Source of the DNA: Planomicrobium okeanokoites | Lineage (GTDB): Bacteria > Bacillota > Bacilli > Bacillales_A > Planococcaceae | Length of the DNA stretch: 64,000 bases | NCBI RefSeq assembly: GCF_003428875.1 | Contig: NZ_QQRS01000003.1 | Coordinates: 1 to 64,000 of the forward strand | Reading direction: 5' to 3' | In this document: positions 46,097 through 54,855 of the stretch, piece after piece | How the letters are laid out: every line of letters starts with the position of its first letter | How positions within the stretch are numbered: position 1 is the first letter of the stretch | Notes under the pieces: model-generated | The model's input: the letters and a program-made list of their open reading frames with translations, nothing else | Told to the model about the DNA's origin: nothing | Databases searched by the model: none | Translations under genes and position numbers: made by a program

Positions 46097-47541
46097 ATAC
46101 GATCCAAAAAAAGATTTGGATGCTTGCCGGTGTCGTAATCGTCATGATGTTCGCCATTTGGCTGATGCTGACTTTCTATAATCAGAAAATGCAGGACCAA
46201 TACAATGATATTCTGCAGCGCTATCTGCAGATGCACGAAGTATCCGATGCAAGCCAGCAGACCGTGACGAATTTGAATGGCTATTTGACGGAGCCGACAG
46301 AACGGACTGCCAATAGATTGGAAAGGAGCCAGGACAGGCTGCTGGATGCACAGGCTGCCATGCTCGGATTACGCAACGGCGAAAACGAATTTACATTGAC
46401 CAATTACAGCAATATGATTGAAAGCTTTAATGAGACAGTGGAGCGGTCCGTCGCTTTTAGCGGCCAGGCTGATAACGAAGCCGCTTTGACGGAATTTACA
46501 GAAGCCAACCGCATCTCGATCTATATTTCCGAAATGACTTTATCCATTTTCAATTCCGAACTTAAAACCTACGAACGGTTTTACCGTGACATCATCCGGC
46601 AGTCGGAAGATCTCGACACCATGGGAATATTATTATTATCCCTTACCAGCATTCTGCTGCTGTTGTTTACCTACCTGTTTTCGCTGAGCATCACCAAACC
46701 AGTCCACCAATTGACCAAAGCGGCAAACGAATTGGCGAAAGGACGGTTTGATCAGCCGATCCGAGTGGATTCGAATGATGAGATTTCCTTTTTGGCAAAA
46801 ACATTCGATCATATGAGGGTCAATATCAATAAGCTTATTCTTGAAATCCAGCAGAAGGCCCAGGTGGAAAGCGAATTGCAGGAAAGTAAACTGCTCTTGC
46901 AGCAAAGCCAGATGCGCCATCTGCAAAGCCAGATAAATCCTCATTTTTTATTCAATACATTGAATACATTATCGAAGAAAGCCTATTTGGACGGTGCGGA
47001 AGAAACGAGTGATCTGCTGGTCAGTGTAGCCGGATTGCTCCGCTATAATTTGAAGCGGATGGATCATACCGTGACAGTGCAGGAAGAGGCCTATGTCTTG
47101 AAACAATATATGGAAATCCAGAAAGCCCGCTTCAGCGATCGGCTCAACTTCCATATTGAACTTGATGAATCCGCATTATTGTATCAGATGCCAAGCCTGA
47201 CGCTTCAGCCGCTTATCGAAAATGCAGTAATTCACGGCATTGAACCGAAAGAAGAAGACGGACGGATATGGTTCCGTATCAAAGATGTTGAGGGCAATGT
47301 CTTTATTGAAATCGAAGACAACGGCAAGGGAATGGATGAAACCAGGAAAAAAGCGTTGCTGGAAGGCGGCATCAATCCGCAGGAAGGGCATTCGACAGGC
47401 ATCGGCTTCGCGAATGTCGTCAAGCGACTGCAATTGTTTTACGGCCGTGAAGATGTGGTGACTATCGAAAGCGCACCAGGAAAAGGAACGAAAATCATCT
47501 TGAAACTGCCAAAAGTAATGGAGGTTGAAAATTATGTTTAA
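46093..47541 (+). CDS. LytS/YesM-type sensor histidine kinase
   Basis: A 482-residue kinase with two membrane spans (about 8-28 and 178-200) enclosing a 150-residue helical outer domain. A HAMP domain (KPVHQLTKAANELAKGRFDQPI), a coiled-coil stretch, the His_kinase domain with His284 in QINPHFLFNTLNTL, and a HATPase domain (QPLIENAVIHGI; DNGKGM; GIGFANV) follow. It starts with GTG inside the sensor gene's end. By analogy to XylFII-LytS the outer domain would contact the xylose-loaded sensor. Phosphoryl transfer goes to the response regulator encoded next. Confidence 0.88.
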   Translation: MNTIQKKIWMLAGVVIVMMFAIWLMLTFYNQKMQDQYNDILQRYLQMHEVSDASQQTVTNLNGYLTEPTERTANRLERSQDRLLDAQAAMLGLRNGENEFTLTNYSNMIESFNETVERSVAFSGQADNEAALTEFTEANRISIYISEMTLSIFNSELKTYERFYRDIIRQSEDLDTMGILLLSLTSILLLLFTYLFSLSITKPVHQLTKAANELAKGRFDQPIRVDSNDEISFLAKTFDHMRVNINKLILEIQQKAQVESELQESKLLLQQSQMRHLQSQINPHFLFNTLNTLSKKAYLDGAEETSDLLVSVAGLLRYNLKRMDHTVTVQEEAYVLKQYMEIQKARFSDRLNFHIELDESALLYQMPSLTLQPLIENAVIHGIEPKEEDGRIWFRIKDVEGNVFIEIEDNGKGMDETRKKALLEGGINPQEGHSTGIGFANVVKRLQLFYGREDVVTIESAPGKGTKIILKLPKVMEVENYV

Positions 47542-49087
47542 ACTCCTGCTCGTTGATGATGAACCGGTTGAACGTGACGGAATGCAGGCCATTCTTCAGC
47601 ATGCATTCCAGGAAATCGAAATCAGACAGGCGAAAAACGGTAAGACGGCTGTTGAAATTGCGTCCCAGTGGAAGCCGGATATCGTCTTTATGGATATCAT
47701 GATGCCTGCGATGAACGGTTTGGAAGCGATAGAGAAGATAAAACAGGCAAACAATGATACTGAGTTCGTCATGATGACCGCTTTCGACACCTTCGACTAT
47801 GCGCGCCAGGCTTTGAAATTGGGTGTCAAAGATTATCTGCTGAAGCCCAGCAAAGCAACTGAAATTGTCGCCACTACTGATAAGCTTTTCGCCGTGTTGC
47901 GGCAGAAAGTGAAGGAAACAGCGGAGCGCCGGCAGGAACAGGGAGCGCTTCAGAAAGCACTGGCAATTGTTGAAACGGATATCGTCACCCAATTGTTATT
48001 CGATCATGTCCATGAAATGCACATTGACTTGCTCGTTGAAATGCTCGATACCCAGCCGGCTGAAGAGAAGTTTGTCATGACGATCCTTGTACCGGAAGGC
48101 GGAGAGCAAATCTACTCGGACATCAAAGGGCGCATCAGCAATGGCAATAATGTCTGGATGGGTGCCTGCTACGGCAGCCAATTGCCGTTCATCGTTTTTC
48201 GGAATCCGGTCCACTCTTTCCGTTCACAGGCAATTACGCTCGCCAAAGAAATTCTGGCGGTCACAGGAAGACAGGAAGGCTGGTTTGTCGGCATCGGCAC
48301 AGTGTGCCAATCGCTGGATGAAATCCGCACTTCCTACCAGAAATCTTTGGTGGCCATGCTGGACATCAAGGTTCCTTCACGCTACCGATTTTATTCTGAT
48401 GAATTGGAGCCTATCAAAGAGGACGTTCCGGCATTTATCAAACAGCAGGAGAAACGCATCGCTGATTTTGTGCGGCTCGGTGAATGGGAAGCGGTCGAAG
48501 CGCTGGTGCTTGATCTTATCCGGCAACTGGAGCATACAGGGGAAAAAGTGCTGCGGACCCAGCAGCGGTCGCTTGAATTTTTATGGCTGACGACGCGGGT
48601 CATGGCGGAAATCGGAATCGAGGCGGAAGCACCTTTTTATTCGATTCCCGCAAAAGATCACCGGCAATTGATTTCGGAAACGCTGAAATTGATCCAAGAC
48701 CTGAAAAAAATTTATATGAGCCATTACAGCCGGCTTGAAGTCGACAAAATCCACAGGATCAAGCAGTTCATCACCGAACATTCACATGAAGATATCTCAC
48801 TCGATGCGCTTGCACGGCAAGTGGATCTAAGTCCGATTTACATCAGCAAAATGTTCAAGGAGAAACTCGGCATCAATTACATCGATTTCCTGACAGAATG
48901 CCGGATTGAAAAAGCGAAGAAACTTTTGGCCGACCCTGAAAAAAGTCTGAAAGCAATTGCGCTCGAAGTAGGCTATCACGAACCGAACTATTTCAGCAAA
49001 GTGTTCAGGAAGATGAATGATCTATCTCCGACCGAATATCGTATGACATTATTCAAGGCTGGAAAAACGGAGGAAGTTGGGACGTGA
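47534..49087 (+). CDS. YesN-type AraC-family response regulator
   Basis: A 517-residue regulator: an N-terminal receiver with phospho-acceptor D54 in VFMDIMMP, a middle region of about 270 residues, and a C-terminal AraC DNA-binding domain (DISLDALARQVDLSPIYISKMFKE and the second helix-turn-helix LKAIALEVGYHEPNYFSKVFRK). The ATG at 47534 is 9 bases after GGAGG; an upstream TTG is in frame but overlaps that site. It probably activates xylFGH in response to xylose. It overlaps both neighbours, so the four-gene set is translationally coupled. Confidence 0.88.
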   Translation: MFKLLLVDDEPVERDGMQAILQHAFQEIEIRQAKNGKTAVEIASQWKPDIVFMDIMMPAMNGLEAIEKIKQANNDTEFVMMTAFDTFDYARQALKLGVKDYLLKPSKATEIVATTDKLFAVLRQKVKETAERRQEQGALQKALAIVETDIVTQLLFDHVHEMHIDLLVEMLDTQPAEEKFVMTILVPEGGEQIYSDIKGRISNGNNVWMGACYGSQLPFIVFRNPVHSFRSQAITLAKEILAVTGRQEGWFVGIGTVCQSLDEIRTSYQKSLVAMLDIKVPSRYRFYSDELEPIKEDVPAFIKQQEKRIADFVRLGEWEAVEALVLDLIRQLEHTGEKVLRTQQRSLEFLWLTTRVMAEIGIEAEAPFYSIPAKDHRQLISETLKLIQDLKKIYMSHYSRLEVDKIHRIKQFITEHSHEDISLDALARQVDLSPIYISKMFKEKLGINYIDFLTECRIEKAKKLLADPEKSLKAIALEVGYHEPNYFSKVFRKMNDLSPTEYRMTLFKAGKTEEVGT

Positions 49088-50142
49088 AGATGCATGTAAG
49101 GATAATGTTGCTGCTGATGCTGGCCATGTCGCTTGCTGCCTGCCGGGACACAGTTGAGGTCCCTGAAAAGGCTGTATTTAAAGAAGATGATTTGACGGAG
49201 GATAATGAACCGCTGAAAATTGGCTTTGCCATGGATACGCTGAAAGAAGAACGCTGGCTGAAGGACCGGAAACTGTTCCAGGAAGCTATTGAATCGCATG
49301 GTCTTGAAGTGGAAATCAGGGCCGCAAACGGAGATGATGCGCTGCAGATTGCCCAGGCCGAAGAAATGATCCACCAAGGCATCGACCTTCTCGTCATTGT
49401 GCCCCATAATGCTGAAGCGACGGCTGCGATTGTCCATAAAGCCCACGGTGCAGGCATTAAAGTCATCGCCTATGACAGACTTGTGAAAAATGCCGATATC
49501 GATTTATATGTTTCCTTTGACAATGAACGAGTGGGCGAGCTGCAGGCAGAAGAAATGCTGAAGCGTGTTCCGAAGGGCAATTACGTCTACATCGGCGGCG
49601 CTCCGACCGACAATAACGCCCATCTGCTGAAAAAAGGGGTTTTCAATGTGCTGCAGCCGGCAATCGACCGCGGCGATATCCGGATCATCTATGACCAGTG
49701 GACAGCCGATTGGGCGCCGGAAGCGGCTTATGCCCATATGTCAGAAGCTCTGAACATCAATGACAATCAAATCGACGCAGTCATTGCAGCTAATGACGCG
49801 ACTGCTGGCGGAGTGGTCAAAGCGTTGACTGATCAGGGGCTAGCCGGAACTATTCCGGTTGCCGGGCAGGATGCCGAACTTGCGGCAGTACGGCGAATCG
49901 TCGAAGGCACCCAGACCATGACCGTCTACAAACCTATTCAAAATTTGTCCGAACGGGTGGCGGCTTTGGCTATCCATCTGGCACAGAACAACGAGTTTAA
50001 ACCGACCGTCAGCATCAATAACGGAAAAAGTGAAGTGCCTTCTGTGCTGCTTGAACCGATAGCTGTCACTGCGGACAATCTTAAAGAAGTCATCATTGCC
50101 GATGAATTCCATTCGGAAGAAGAAGTTTACGGGAAAGAATAA
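49084..50142 (+). CDS. Second XylF/ChvE-type sugar-binding lipoprotein
   Basis: A 352-residue lipoprotein of the XylF class with lipobox SLAAC near residue 20. It has the same segments as the one at 41065 (IGFAMDTLKEERW, IVPHNAEATAAIV, VIAYDRLV, VAGQDAELAAVRRI) but is clearly diverged. It is the last gene of the sensor operon (GTG overlapping the YesN stop) and has no permease beside it. It may feed XylGH with another sugar or take part in sensing; nothing in the sequence decides. A terminator follows at once. Confidence 0.85.
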   Translation: MKMHVRIMLLLMLAMSLAACRDTVEVPEKAVFKEDDLTEDNEPLKIGFAMDTLKEERWLKDRKLFQEAIESHGLEVEIRAANGDDALQIAQAEEMIHQGIDLLVIVPHNAEATAAIVHKAHGAGIKVIAYDRLVKNADIDLYVSFDNERVGELQAEEMLKRVPKGNYVYIGGAPTDNNAHLLKKGVFNVLQPAIDRGDIRIIYDQWTADWAPEAAYAHMSEALNINDNQIDAVIAANDATAGGVVKALTDQGLAGTIPVAGQDAELAAVRRIVEGTQTMTVYKPIQNLSERVAALAIHLAQNNEFKPTVSINNGKSEVPSVLLEPIAVTADNLKEVIIADEFHSEEEVYGKE

Positions 50143-50168
50143 GCCTTAGCGGGTGCTAAGGCTTTTTT
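50141..50168 (+). terminator. Terminator of the xylose-sensor operon
   Basis: AAGCCTTAGC / GCTAAGGCTT, perfect 10-bp stem, 4-nt loop, six T residues; it overlaps the stop codon of the lipoprotein gene. Confidence 0.9.
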
Positions 50169-50204
50169 GATGTAAATTTTGTATCGGAAGCAGAAAAATG
50201 ACAA

Positions 50205-50324
50205 TGCGCAAATAAAAACGATTTTGCGCAAATAAATCAGGATCTGCGCAAATAAAATTCGTTTTCCGCAAACAAATTCAAATCTGCGCAAATAAATCCA
50301 TTTCACCGCAAACAAACCATTCCA
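50205..50324. repeat. Degenerate tandem array, 20-bp period, six units
   Basis: Units with the core TGCGCAAATAAA (or CCGCAAACAAA) begin at 50205, 50225, 50245, 50265, 50285 and 50305, exactly 20 bp apart; the remaining ~8 bases of each unit vary. The array occupies most of the 240-bp gap between the sensor operon and the monooxygenase gene. A partial core (CCGCAACT) follows out of phase. Confidence 0.85.
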
Positions 50325-50381
50325 GTCTGCCGCAACTCGCATGCTAAACTAGTAGCAACTTGAAAAAAAGGCGGGAAACTC

Positions 50382-51386
50382 ATGATTTCATTAAGCATTC
50401 TGGATTATTCGCCGATCGATGAAGGTATGGCGGCCGGAGAGGCACTGCAGCAGACGACCCGGCTCGCGCAAATGGCTGAACAGCTTGGCTTTAAGCGCTT
50501 CTGGGTGGCTGAACATCACCAGGTGTTTTCGGTGGCCGGCAGTTCACCGGAAATGCTGATGATGCATCTCGCCGGCGCGACCGAAAAAATCCGCATCGGC
50601 TCCGGCGGCGTCATGCTGCCGCATTACAGTTCCTATAAAGTGGCGGAAAACTTCCGGCTGCTCGAGGCGCTCCATCCGGGCCGCATCGACCTCGGCATCG
50701 GCCGCTCGCGCAGCTACCGGTTGGTCAATAAAGCATTGAACGAGTCCAAAGGGATACCGGTTTCCTATGAACAGCAAATCGCTGATATCCAAAAATATTT
50801 CACGGACGATACAGAATCGGAGCATCGCTTTAAGAAACTCCGCGCTACTCCGGTAAGCGGAACCGCCCCTGACATGTGGGTGCTCGGCACGGGGGAAGGC
50901 AGCGCAAAAGTGGCGGCAGAAGCTGGAGCAGGTTATGTCTATGCCCATTTTGCGAAACCGCTGAAATCGAGTGCCCGATTGTTCAGGGCGTATGAGGAGC
51001 AATTCCAGCCGACGAAACTGCAGGATGCGCCCAAAACTATGGTCTCTGTTTTTGTTGTTGTCGGGGAGACGGAAGAAGAAGCGCAGGAACTGGCGAGGGC
51101 GTTCGACCTATGGCTGCTGTTCATCGAATCGGAAACACCGCCGCCCTATTATCCGTCTGTGGAAACGGCAGCGCAGCGCGGTTTCAGCACTAGCGAAAAA
51201 GAGAAAGTCGAACGCAACCGGAAGCGCATGCTGGTCGGTACAGCGGAGGATGTAAAGCGGCAGATCGAAGAAATTGCCGAAGTTTTTCAGACCGATGAAA
51301 TTTTGGTCATACCGAATGTTGCCGGCGCAGAAAATAGGATGAAAGGAATCCGTCTGTTGTCGGAAGCATTTGAACTGGAAGAATAG
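50382..51386 (+). CDS. LLM-class flavin monooxygenase (MsnO8-like)
   Basis: A 334-residue luciferase-like protein. The N-terminus LSILDYSPIDEGM with FWVAEHHQV and RIGSGGVMLPHYS is the MsnO8 subgroup pattern, followed by the GRIDLGIGRSR segment that binds FMNH2. The reaction is oxygenation with reduced flavin; the substrate is unknown. It is a single-gene unit, unrelated in function to the xylose genes around it. GGCGGGAAA precedes the ATG. Confidence 0.87.
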   Translation: MISLSILDYSPIDEGMAAGEALQQTTRLAQMAEQLGFKRFWVAEHHQVFSVAGSSPEMLMMHLAGATEKIRIGSGGVMLPHYSSYKVAENFRLLEALHPGRIDLGIGRSRSYRLVNKALNESKGIPVSYEQQIADIQKYFTDDTESEHRFKKLRATPVSGTAPDMWVLGTGEGSAKVAAEAGAGYVYAHFAKPLKSSARLFRAYEEQFQPTKLQDAPKTMVSVFVVVGETEEEAQELARAFDLWLLFIESETPPPYYPSVETAAQRGFSTSEKEKVERNRKRMLVGTAEDVKRQIEEIAEVFQTDEILVIPNVAGAENRMKGIRLLSEAFELEE

Positions 51387-51389
51387 AAG

Positions 51390-51431
51390 AAAAAGCCGCT
51401 TGAAAGCATAAATACTTTCAAGCGGCTTTAA
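51390..51431. terminator. Bidirectional terminator between the monooxygenase and xynB
   Basis: AAAGCCGCTTGAAAG / CTTTCAAGCGGCTTT, perfect 15-bp stem with an 8-nt loop. A and T runs on both sides serve the two converging genes. Confidence 0.9.
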
Positions 51432-51439
51432 TGTGTCCG

Positions 51440-53050
51440 TTATTTATTTTCTTTATAAATAAAGTAATCAAAATCAGCAGCTAACCCTGCTCCGGACGTA
51501 TCCTGGCATTGCATGCCGACGAATGCGCCGGTGAAGAAGCCGCCGCCCTGGATGTAATCATCCGATAATTTATGCGACCGGAAAGGGACCGGGATCCCTT
51601 TCCAGTTTTCACCGTCGAAGGAGTAGGAATACTGATAGGTGCCCGTTTTGACATCGACGCGCATATGCACGTAGTCGACATGGTCGGGCACTTCGATTTC
51701 CTCGCCTTGCAGCGGCTGGTCGAAATCGGTATTGTCGCAGACCGTCAATTCGAGGATGCGGCCTTTTTCTTCATTCCATGAAATCTGGAGGGCCGTCCAG
51801 TTTTCAGTATTGTAGTAATTGACAAGGCCAGCGCCTTGCTGGAACGTCGTCGGATTGAACGCGACTTTCGTTTGGGCTGTGAAGTTGAAATGCTGCCAGC
51901 GGCGCGCGACGAAGGCTTGGGTGAATTTCGACGTCAGTGATTCGCGTCCGTGGATGCGCAAGTGGCCTGGATTTTCCTTCAGCGAGACGATTTCTTCGCC
52001 GAGCGGGATGCGCAAAGTCTGGAAATGCGCGTTCAATTGCTCGGAATCGAAATCGTCTTTTTCCGGGAAGTCTTCGTCCCACACATGTTCATCGATTGCC
52101 GGTCCGTCGATTTCGAGTGAAGGCTGGTTGCCGCCGACAACATAGGGCCAATCGTTTTTCCATTCCAACCGTTGGATCGCTGTTTCACGTCCAAGCGGGC
52201 AGAAACCGCGCGGATCCAGCAATGCCTGATCTTGCTGTGGCAACGGACGGCCCGTCAAATGGACAAGGAACCATTCATCGGTATGCGTCTGGACGATGGA
52301 AGCATGCCCTGCTTTTTGCAGCGGATTCCGCGGATAAGGGAACGACGTGATCAGCGGATTTTCAGGGTGCACTTCATACGGGCCGTCAATCGTTTTCGAC
52401 CTGGCGATGGTCGCCTGGTGATCGTATTTCGTGCCGCCTTCTGCGGTCAATAAATAATAATACTCACCGATTTTATAAAGATGAGGCGCTTCCGTCAATT
52501 TGATGTCGGTGCCTTTGAAGATGATTTTGGATTCACCGACAAGCTTGCGCTGCTCCGGATCGAATTCCTGCAGCACGATGCCGTAGAAATTATGATGTCC
52601 TTTGCGGTGGTCCCAATACATATTGACGAAATATTTCTTGCCTGACTCGTCATGGAACAGTGAAGGGTCGAAACCTGAACTGTTCAAATAGGAAGGTTCG
52701 GACCACTCACCATCGATGGTGTCGCATGTCACCAGGTAATTATGGCAATCTTTCCATTGGCCCTCGGTCACTTTGACGTCTGTATAGATGAGCCAAAACT
52801 GGCCGTCGCTGTGGGATAGCGCAGGAGCCCAGACGCCGCCTGAGTTCGGGTTGCCCATCATGTTCAATTGGCTGACACGGTTAAGCGGCCGTGAAGCGAG
52901 ACGCCAGTTTTTCAGGTCTTTGGAATGGTAAATGCCGACGCCGGGGAACCATTCAAAAGTGGAAACGGCTATGTAATAATCTTCCCCCACACGGCAGATG
53001 CTTGGGTCGGGATTGAATCCCGGCAAAATCGGGTTAAGAATCTTCGTCAA
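51440..53050 (-). CDS. xynB: GH43 beta-xylosidase
   Basis: Releases xylose from xylo-oligosaccharides by inversion. The 536-residue protein has the five-blade GH43 domain with catalytic D15 ([10 protein letters not shown]), D128 ([11 protein letters not shown]) and E187 (LTEAPHLY), and a C-terminal sandwich domain with [21 protein letters not shown] and [18 protein letters not shown]. The spacing equals that of well-studied GH43_11 xylosidases. No signal peptide: it acts on imported sugars. I use a TTG start at 53050 behind AAAGGATGG because the family begins right there; a GTG 30 bases upstream would add ten residues that relatives lack. Confidence 0.92.
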   Translation of the reverse strand: MTKILNPILPGFNPDPSICRVGEDYYIAVSTFEWFPGVGIYHSKDLKNWRLASRPLNRVSQLNMMGNPNSGGVWAPALSHSDGQFWLIYTDVKVTEGQWKDCHNYLVTCDTIDGEWSEPSYLNSSGFDPSLFHDESGKKYFVNMYWDHRKGHHNFYGIVLQEFDPEQRKLVGESKIIFKGTDIKLTEAPHLYKIGEYYYLLTAEGGTKYDHQATIARSKTIDGPYEVHPENPLITSFPYPRNPLQKAGHASIVQTHTDEWFLVHLTGRPLPQQDQALLDPRGFCPLGRETAIQRLEWKNDWPYVVGGNQPSLEIDGPAIDEHVWDEDFPEKDDFDSEQLNAHFQTLRIPLGEEIVSLKENPGHLRIHGRESLTSKFTQAFVARRWQHFNFTAQTKVAFNPTTFQQGAGLVNYYNTENWTALQISWNEEKGRILELTVCDNTDFDQPLQGEEIEVPDHVDYVHMRVDVKTGTYQYSYSFDGENWKGIPVPFRSHKLSDDYIQGGGFFTGAFVGMQCQDTSGAGLAADFDYFIYKENK

Positions 53051-53067
53051 AATAATCCATCCTTTGC

Positions 53068-53096
53068 AATATATTTTCACATGTAAGTGCTTACAA
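53068..53096 (-). promoter_or_regulatory. Possible xynB promoter overlapping a cre-like site
   Basis: On the minus strand TTGTAA and TATATT are 17 bp apart. The palindrome TGTAAGCACTTACA (53082-53095) covers the -35/spacer and differs from the cre consensus at one base (CA instead of CG). The predicted start would fall on the ribosome binding site, giving a very short leader, so the exact promoter is uncertain; the cre-like palindrome is the firmer part. Confidence 0.45.
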
Positions 53097-53122
53097 AAAT
53101 CCTGCCGGAAAAGATCCGGCAG
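53096..53122 (-). terminator. Terminator of xylR
   Basis: On the minus strand CTGCCGG, 7-nt loop, CCGGCAG, then ATTTTTG. It separates xylR from xynB, so xynB needs its own promoter. Confidence 0.8.
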
Positions 53123-53131
53123 CGGACCAGC

Positions 53132-54340
53132 CTAGACAGATAGCACGTTCTTCTGGCGGATGCTGACCTGCAGGAAGTTTTCGATTGAAAAAGCAGCCAC
53201 GCCAAGGGCTGTCGAGAACGTGGACAGCTCTGAGAATTTGATCTCCAGATCATTTTTCTGGAACCACAGCGCCTGGTTGGCGACGCGGTTGTTCAACGGC
53301 TGTTCCAATAATTCTTTTGCGGATGCCAGCCGGTTGCCGATGATGACCTGCTGGGGATTGAACGTATTGATGATGTTGTTGATGCCGACGCCCAAATAAT
53401 CACCTGTTTGTTCAAACAGGGCGATGACGTCTTTATTGCCGGCTGCAGCCAGTGCCTGCAGATTGGTCAAGTCGAATTCTTCGTGGTCGGCGAGCGGCAA
53501 GCCCATCGGTTCCGCCCGCTTGATCAAAGCCTGTTCGGAAGCATACAGTTCCCAGCAGCCTTTATTGCCGCAGCGGCAAGTTTCACCGTCGATCTGGATG
53601 GTCATATGGCCGAGTTCCCCCGAGAAGCCGTTCGATCCTTTGTAAAGTTCACCGTTCAGGATCAATCCGACGCCGATACCGATGCCCGCGCTGACGTAGA
53701 CGATATTATCGCATTCCGTTCCGGCTCCGAATTTCTTCTCGCCATAAGCACCCGCGTTGGCTTCGTTTTCGATGATCACCGGAAGACCATATTTGTCTTC
53801 CAAAATCGCTTGGAGGTTCAAGTTCTTCCAGTTCAAGTTCGGCGCCAGCAGGATATTGCCGTCGTTGTCGACGATACCCGGTACCCCGACACCGATGCCG
53901 ATGATGCCATGCGGACTCGGCGGAGCGGATGCCTGCAAATGATCGATGACCGCAAACAGTTTCGCTTCGATCTCTTCATAAGAAAGATCTTTGAATGTGA
54001 CTTCTTTTTTCAGGACGATATTGCCGCTCAGGTCAGTCAAAATGCCCAGCAGGTAATTGACCCCGATATCGATGCCGATCGAATGGCCAGCTTTTTCATT
54101 GAACAAGAGCATGACCGGGCGCCTGCCGCCGCTTGAAACGCCGGGACCGGATTCGTAAATCAGATGATCTTCCAGCAGATCATTGACCAAAGAGGAAACC
54201 GTCCCTTTATTCAGGCCGACTTCGCTGGCGACCGACGCCCTTGAAATAGGGGAGCAATCGATGATCTTATTGAGCACCAACGATTTGTTTCCTTCTTTAA
54301 CTACATGATGGTTAAAAGTCCTGGTTACCACGGTTTTCAT
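53132..54340 (-). CDS. xylR: Xylose repressor XylR (ROK family)
   Basis: A 402-residue ROK regulator. The N-terminal winged helix (about 20-75, SRASVASEVGLNKGTVSSLVNDLL) is the XylR-type DNA reader. The ROK domain has GIDIGVNYL and GIGVGVPGIV, and the zinc-binding motif GETCRCGNKGCWELYAS holds three cysteines. D-xylose binding releases it from the operator; a matching 25-bp operator lies before xylA at 59159-59183. The gene is transcribed toward xynB and ends at its own terminator. The ATG at 54340 has only a weak AAGAGC site. Confidence 0.92.
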   Translation of the reverse strand: MKTVVTRTFNHHVVKEGNKSLVLNKIIDCSPISRASVASEVGLNKGTVSSLVNDLLEDHLIYESGPGVSSGGRRPVMLLFNEKAGHSIGIDIGVNYLLGILTDLSGNIVLKKEVTFKDLSYEEIEAKLFAVIDHLQASAPPSPHGIIGIGVGVPGIVDNDGNILLAPNLNWKNLNLQAILEDKYGLPVIIENEANAGAYGEKKFGAGTECDNIVYVSAGIGIGVGLILNGELYKGSNGFSGELGHMTIQIDGETCRCGNKGCWELYASEQALIKRAEPMGLPLADHEEFDLTNLQALAAAGNKDVIALFEQTGDYLGVGINNIINTFNPQQVIIGNRLASAKELLEQPLNNRVANQALWFQKNDLEIKFSELSTFSTALGVAAFSIENFLQVSIRQKNVLSV

Positions 54341-54424
54341 CAGCTTCAGCTCTTTCTCTGTTTTTATTCTATTCTAACAAATTAAACCTGTTATTTATGT
54401 TGAATAAATAATAATTTTAATTAA

Positions 54425-54588
54425 CGATATTACGCAATACAGCTTCGCTTTCCTGGGGGCTCGTGCTGAGCTAACTCGGACTCGTTCTACTTCGCCCGAG
54501 TGGATCTCAGCACTTCACTCGAAACAGAGTTGGTAAACCAACTCTGTTCCTAATCCCCTGGGAGTCTCCGCTGTTTTGCTCCATATCG
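54425..54588. repeat. Repeat element copy A (inverted relative to copy B)
   Basis: About 163 bp of GC-richer DNA in the 515-bp gap between xylR and the binding-protein gene. Read in reverse complement it matches 58928-59090 over its whole length at roughly 85-90% by eye. It contains strong internal hairpins: AACAGAGTTGG / CCAACTCTGTT (54524-54549) and GTGCTGAG / CTCAGCAC. It has no coding character. The two copies flank the ABC importer and DUF624 genes. Confidence 0.8.
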
Positions 54589-54766
54589 TAATAGATTTCT
54601 CTATAAAAAAGAAAGGAATCTCTAAAATTTTATTTTCCAACTCATTAATAATTTTTTAGCCGGAATAAAGAAAGCCTTCGACAATCGGCGTGGTTAAAGA
54701 GTTTCTCGGCTATTATCACAGGTTTATGGCTTTATTATACCTTAAATAAAAACTTTGTTCATCTAC

Positions 54767-54795
54767 TAGACTAACTAGGATTCATTTGATACAAT
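54767..54795 (+). promoter_or_regulatory. Promoter of the second sugar ABC importer
   Basis: TAGACT and TACAAT, 17 bp apart, with a TGn extension (TGATACAAT). Layout and -35 choice mirror the xylA promoter (TAGACA-N17-TATAAT). An AGACTAA half-site overlaps the -35 box, but the inverted XylR half-site expected 18 bp upstream is missing. Confidence 0.65.
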
Positions 54796-54808
54796 GAAAA
54801 CGCATACA
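54795..54808 (+). promoter_or_regulatory. cre-like site at the ABC importer promoter
   Basis: TGAAAACGCATACA matches the cre consensus at 13 of 14 positions and covers the predicted transcription start. Confidence 0.65.
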
Positions 54809-54855
54809 ACAATCAGAAAATTGTTGTAACTATAAACTCACTAGGGGGAGAAAAA

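Noticed and set aside
50205..50324. CRISPR array
   Set aside because: The constant part is only about 12 bp and the variable part about 8 bp, far too short for repeats and spacers, and no cas genes are present.
53408..54136. 242-codon plus-strand frame opposite xylR
   Set aside because: Antisense of a well-supported ROK regulator; no ribosome binding site and no recognisable domain.
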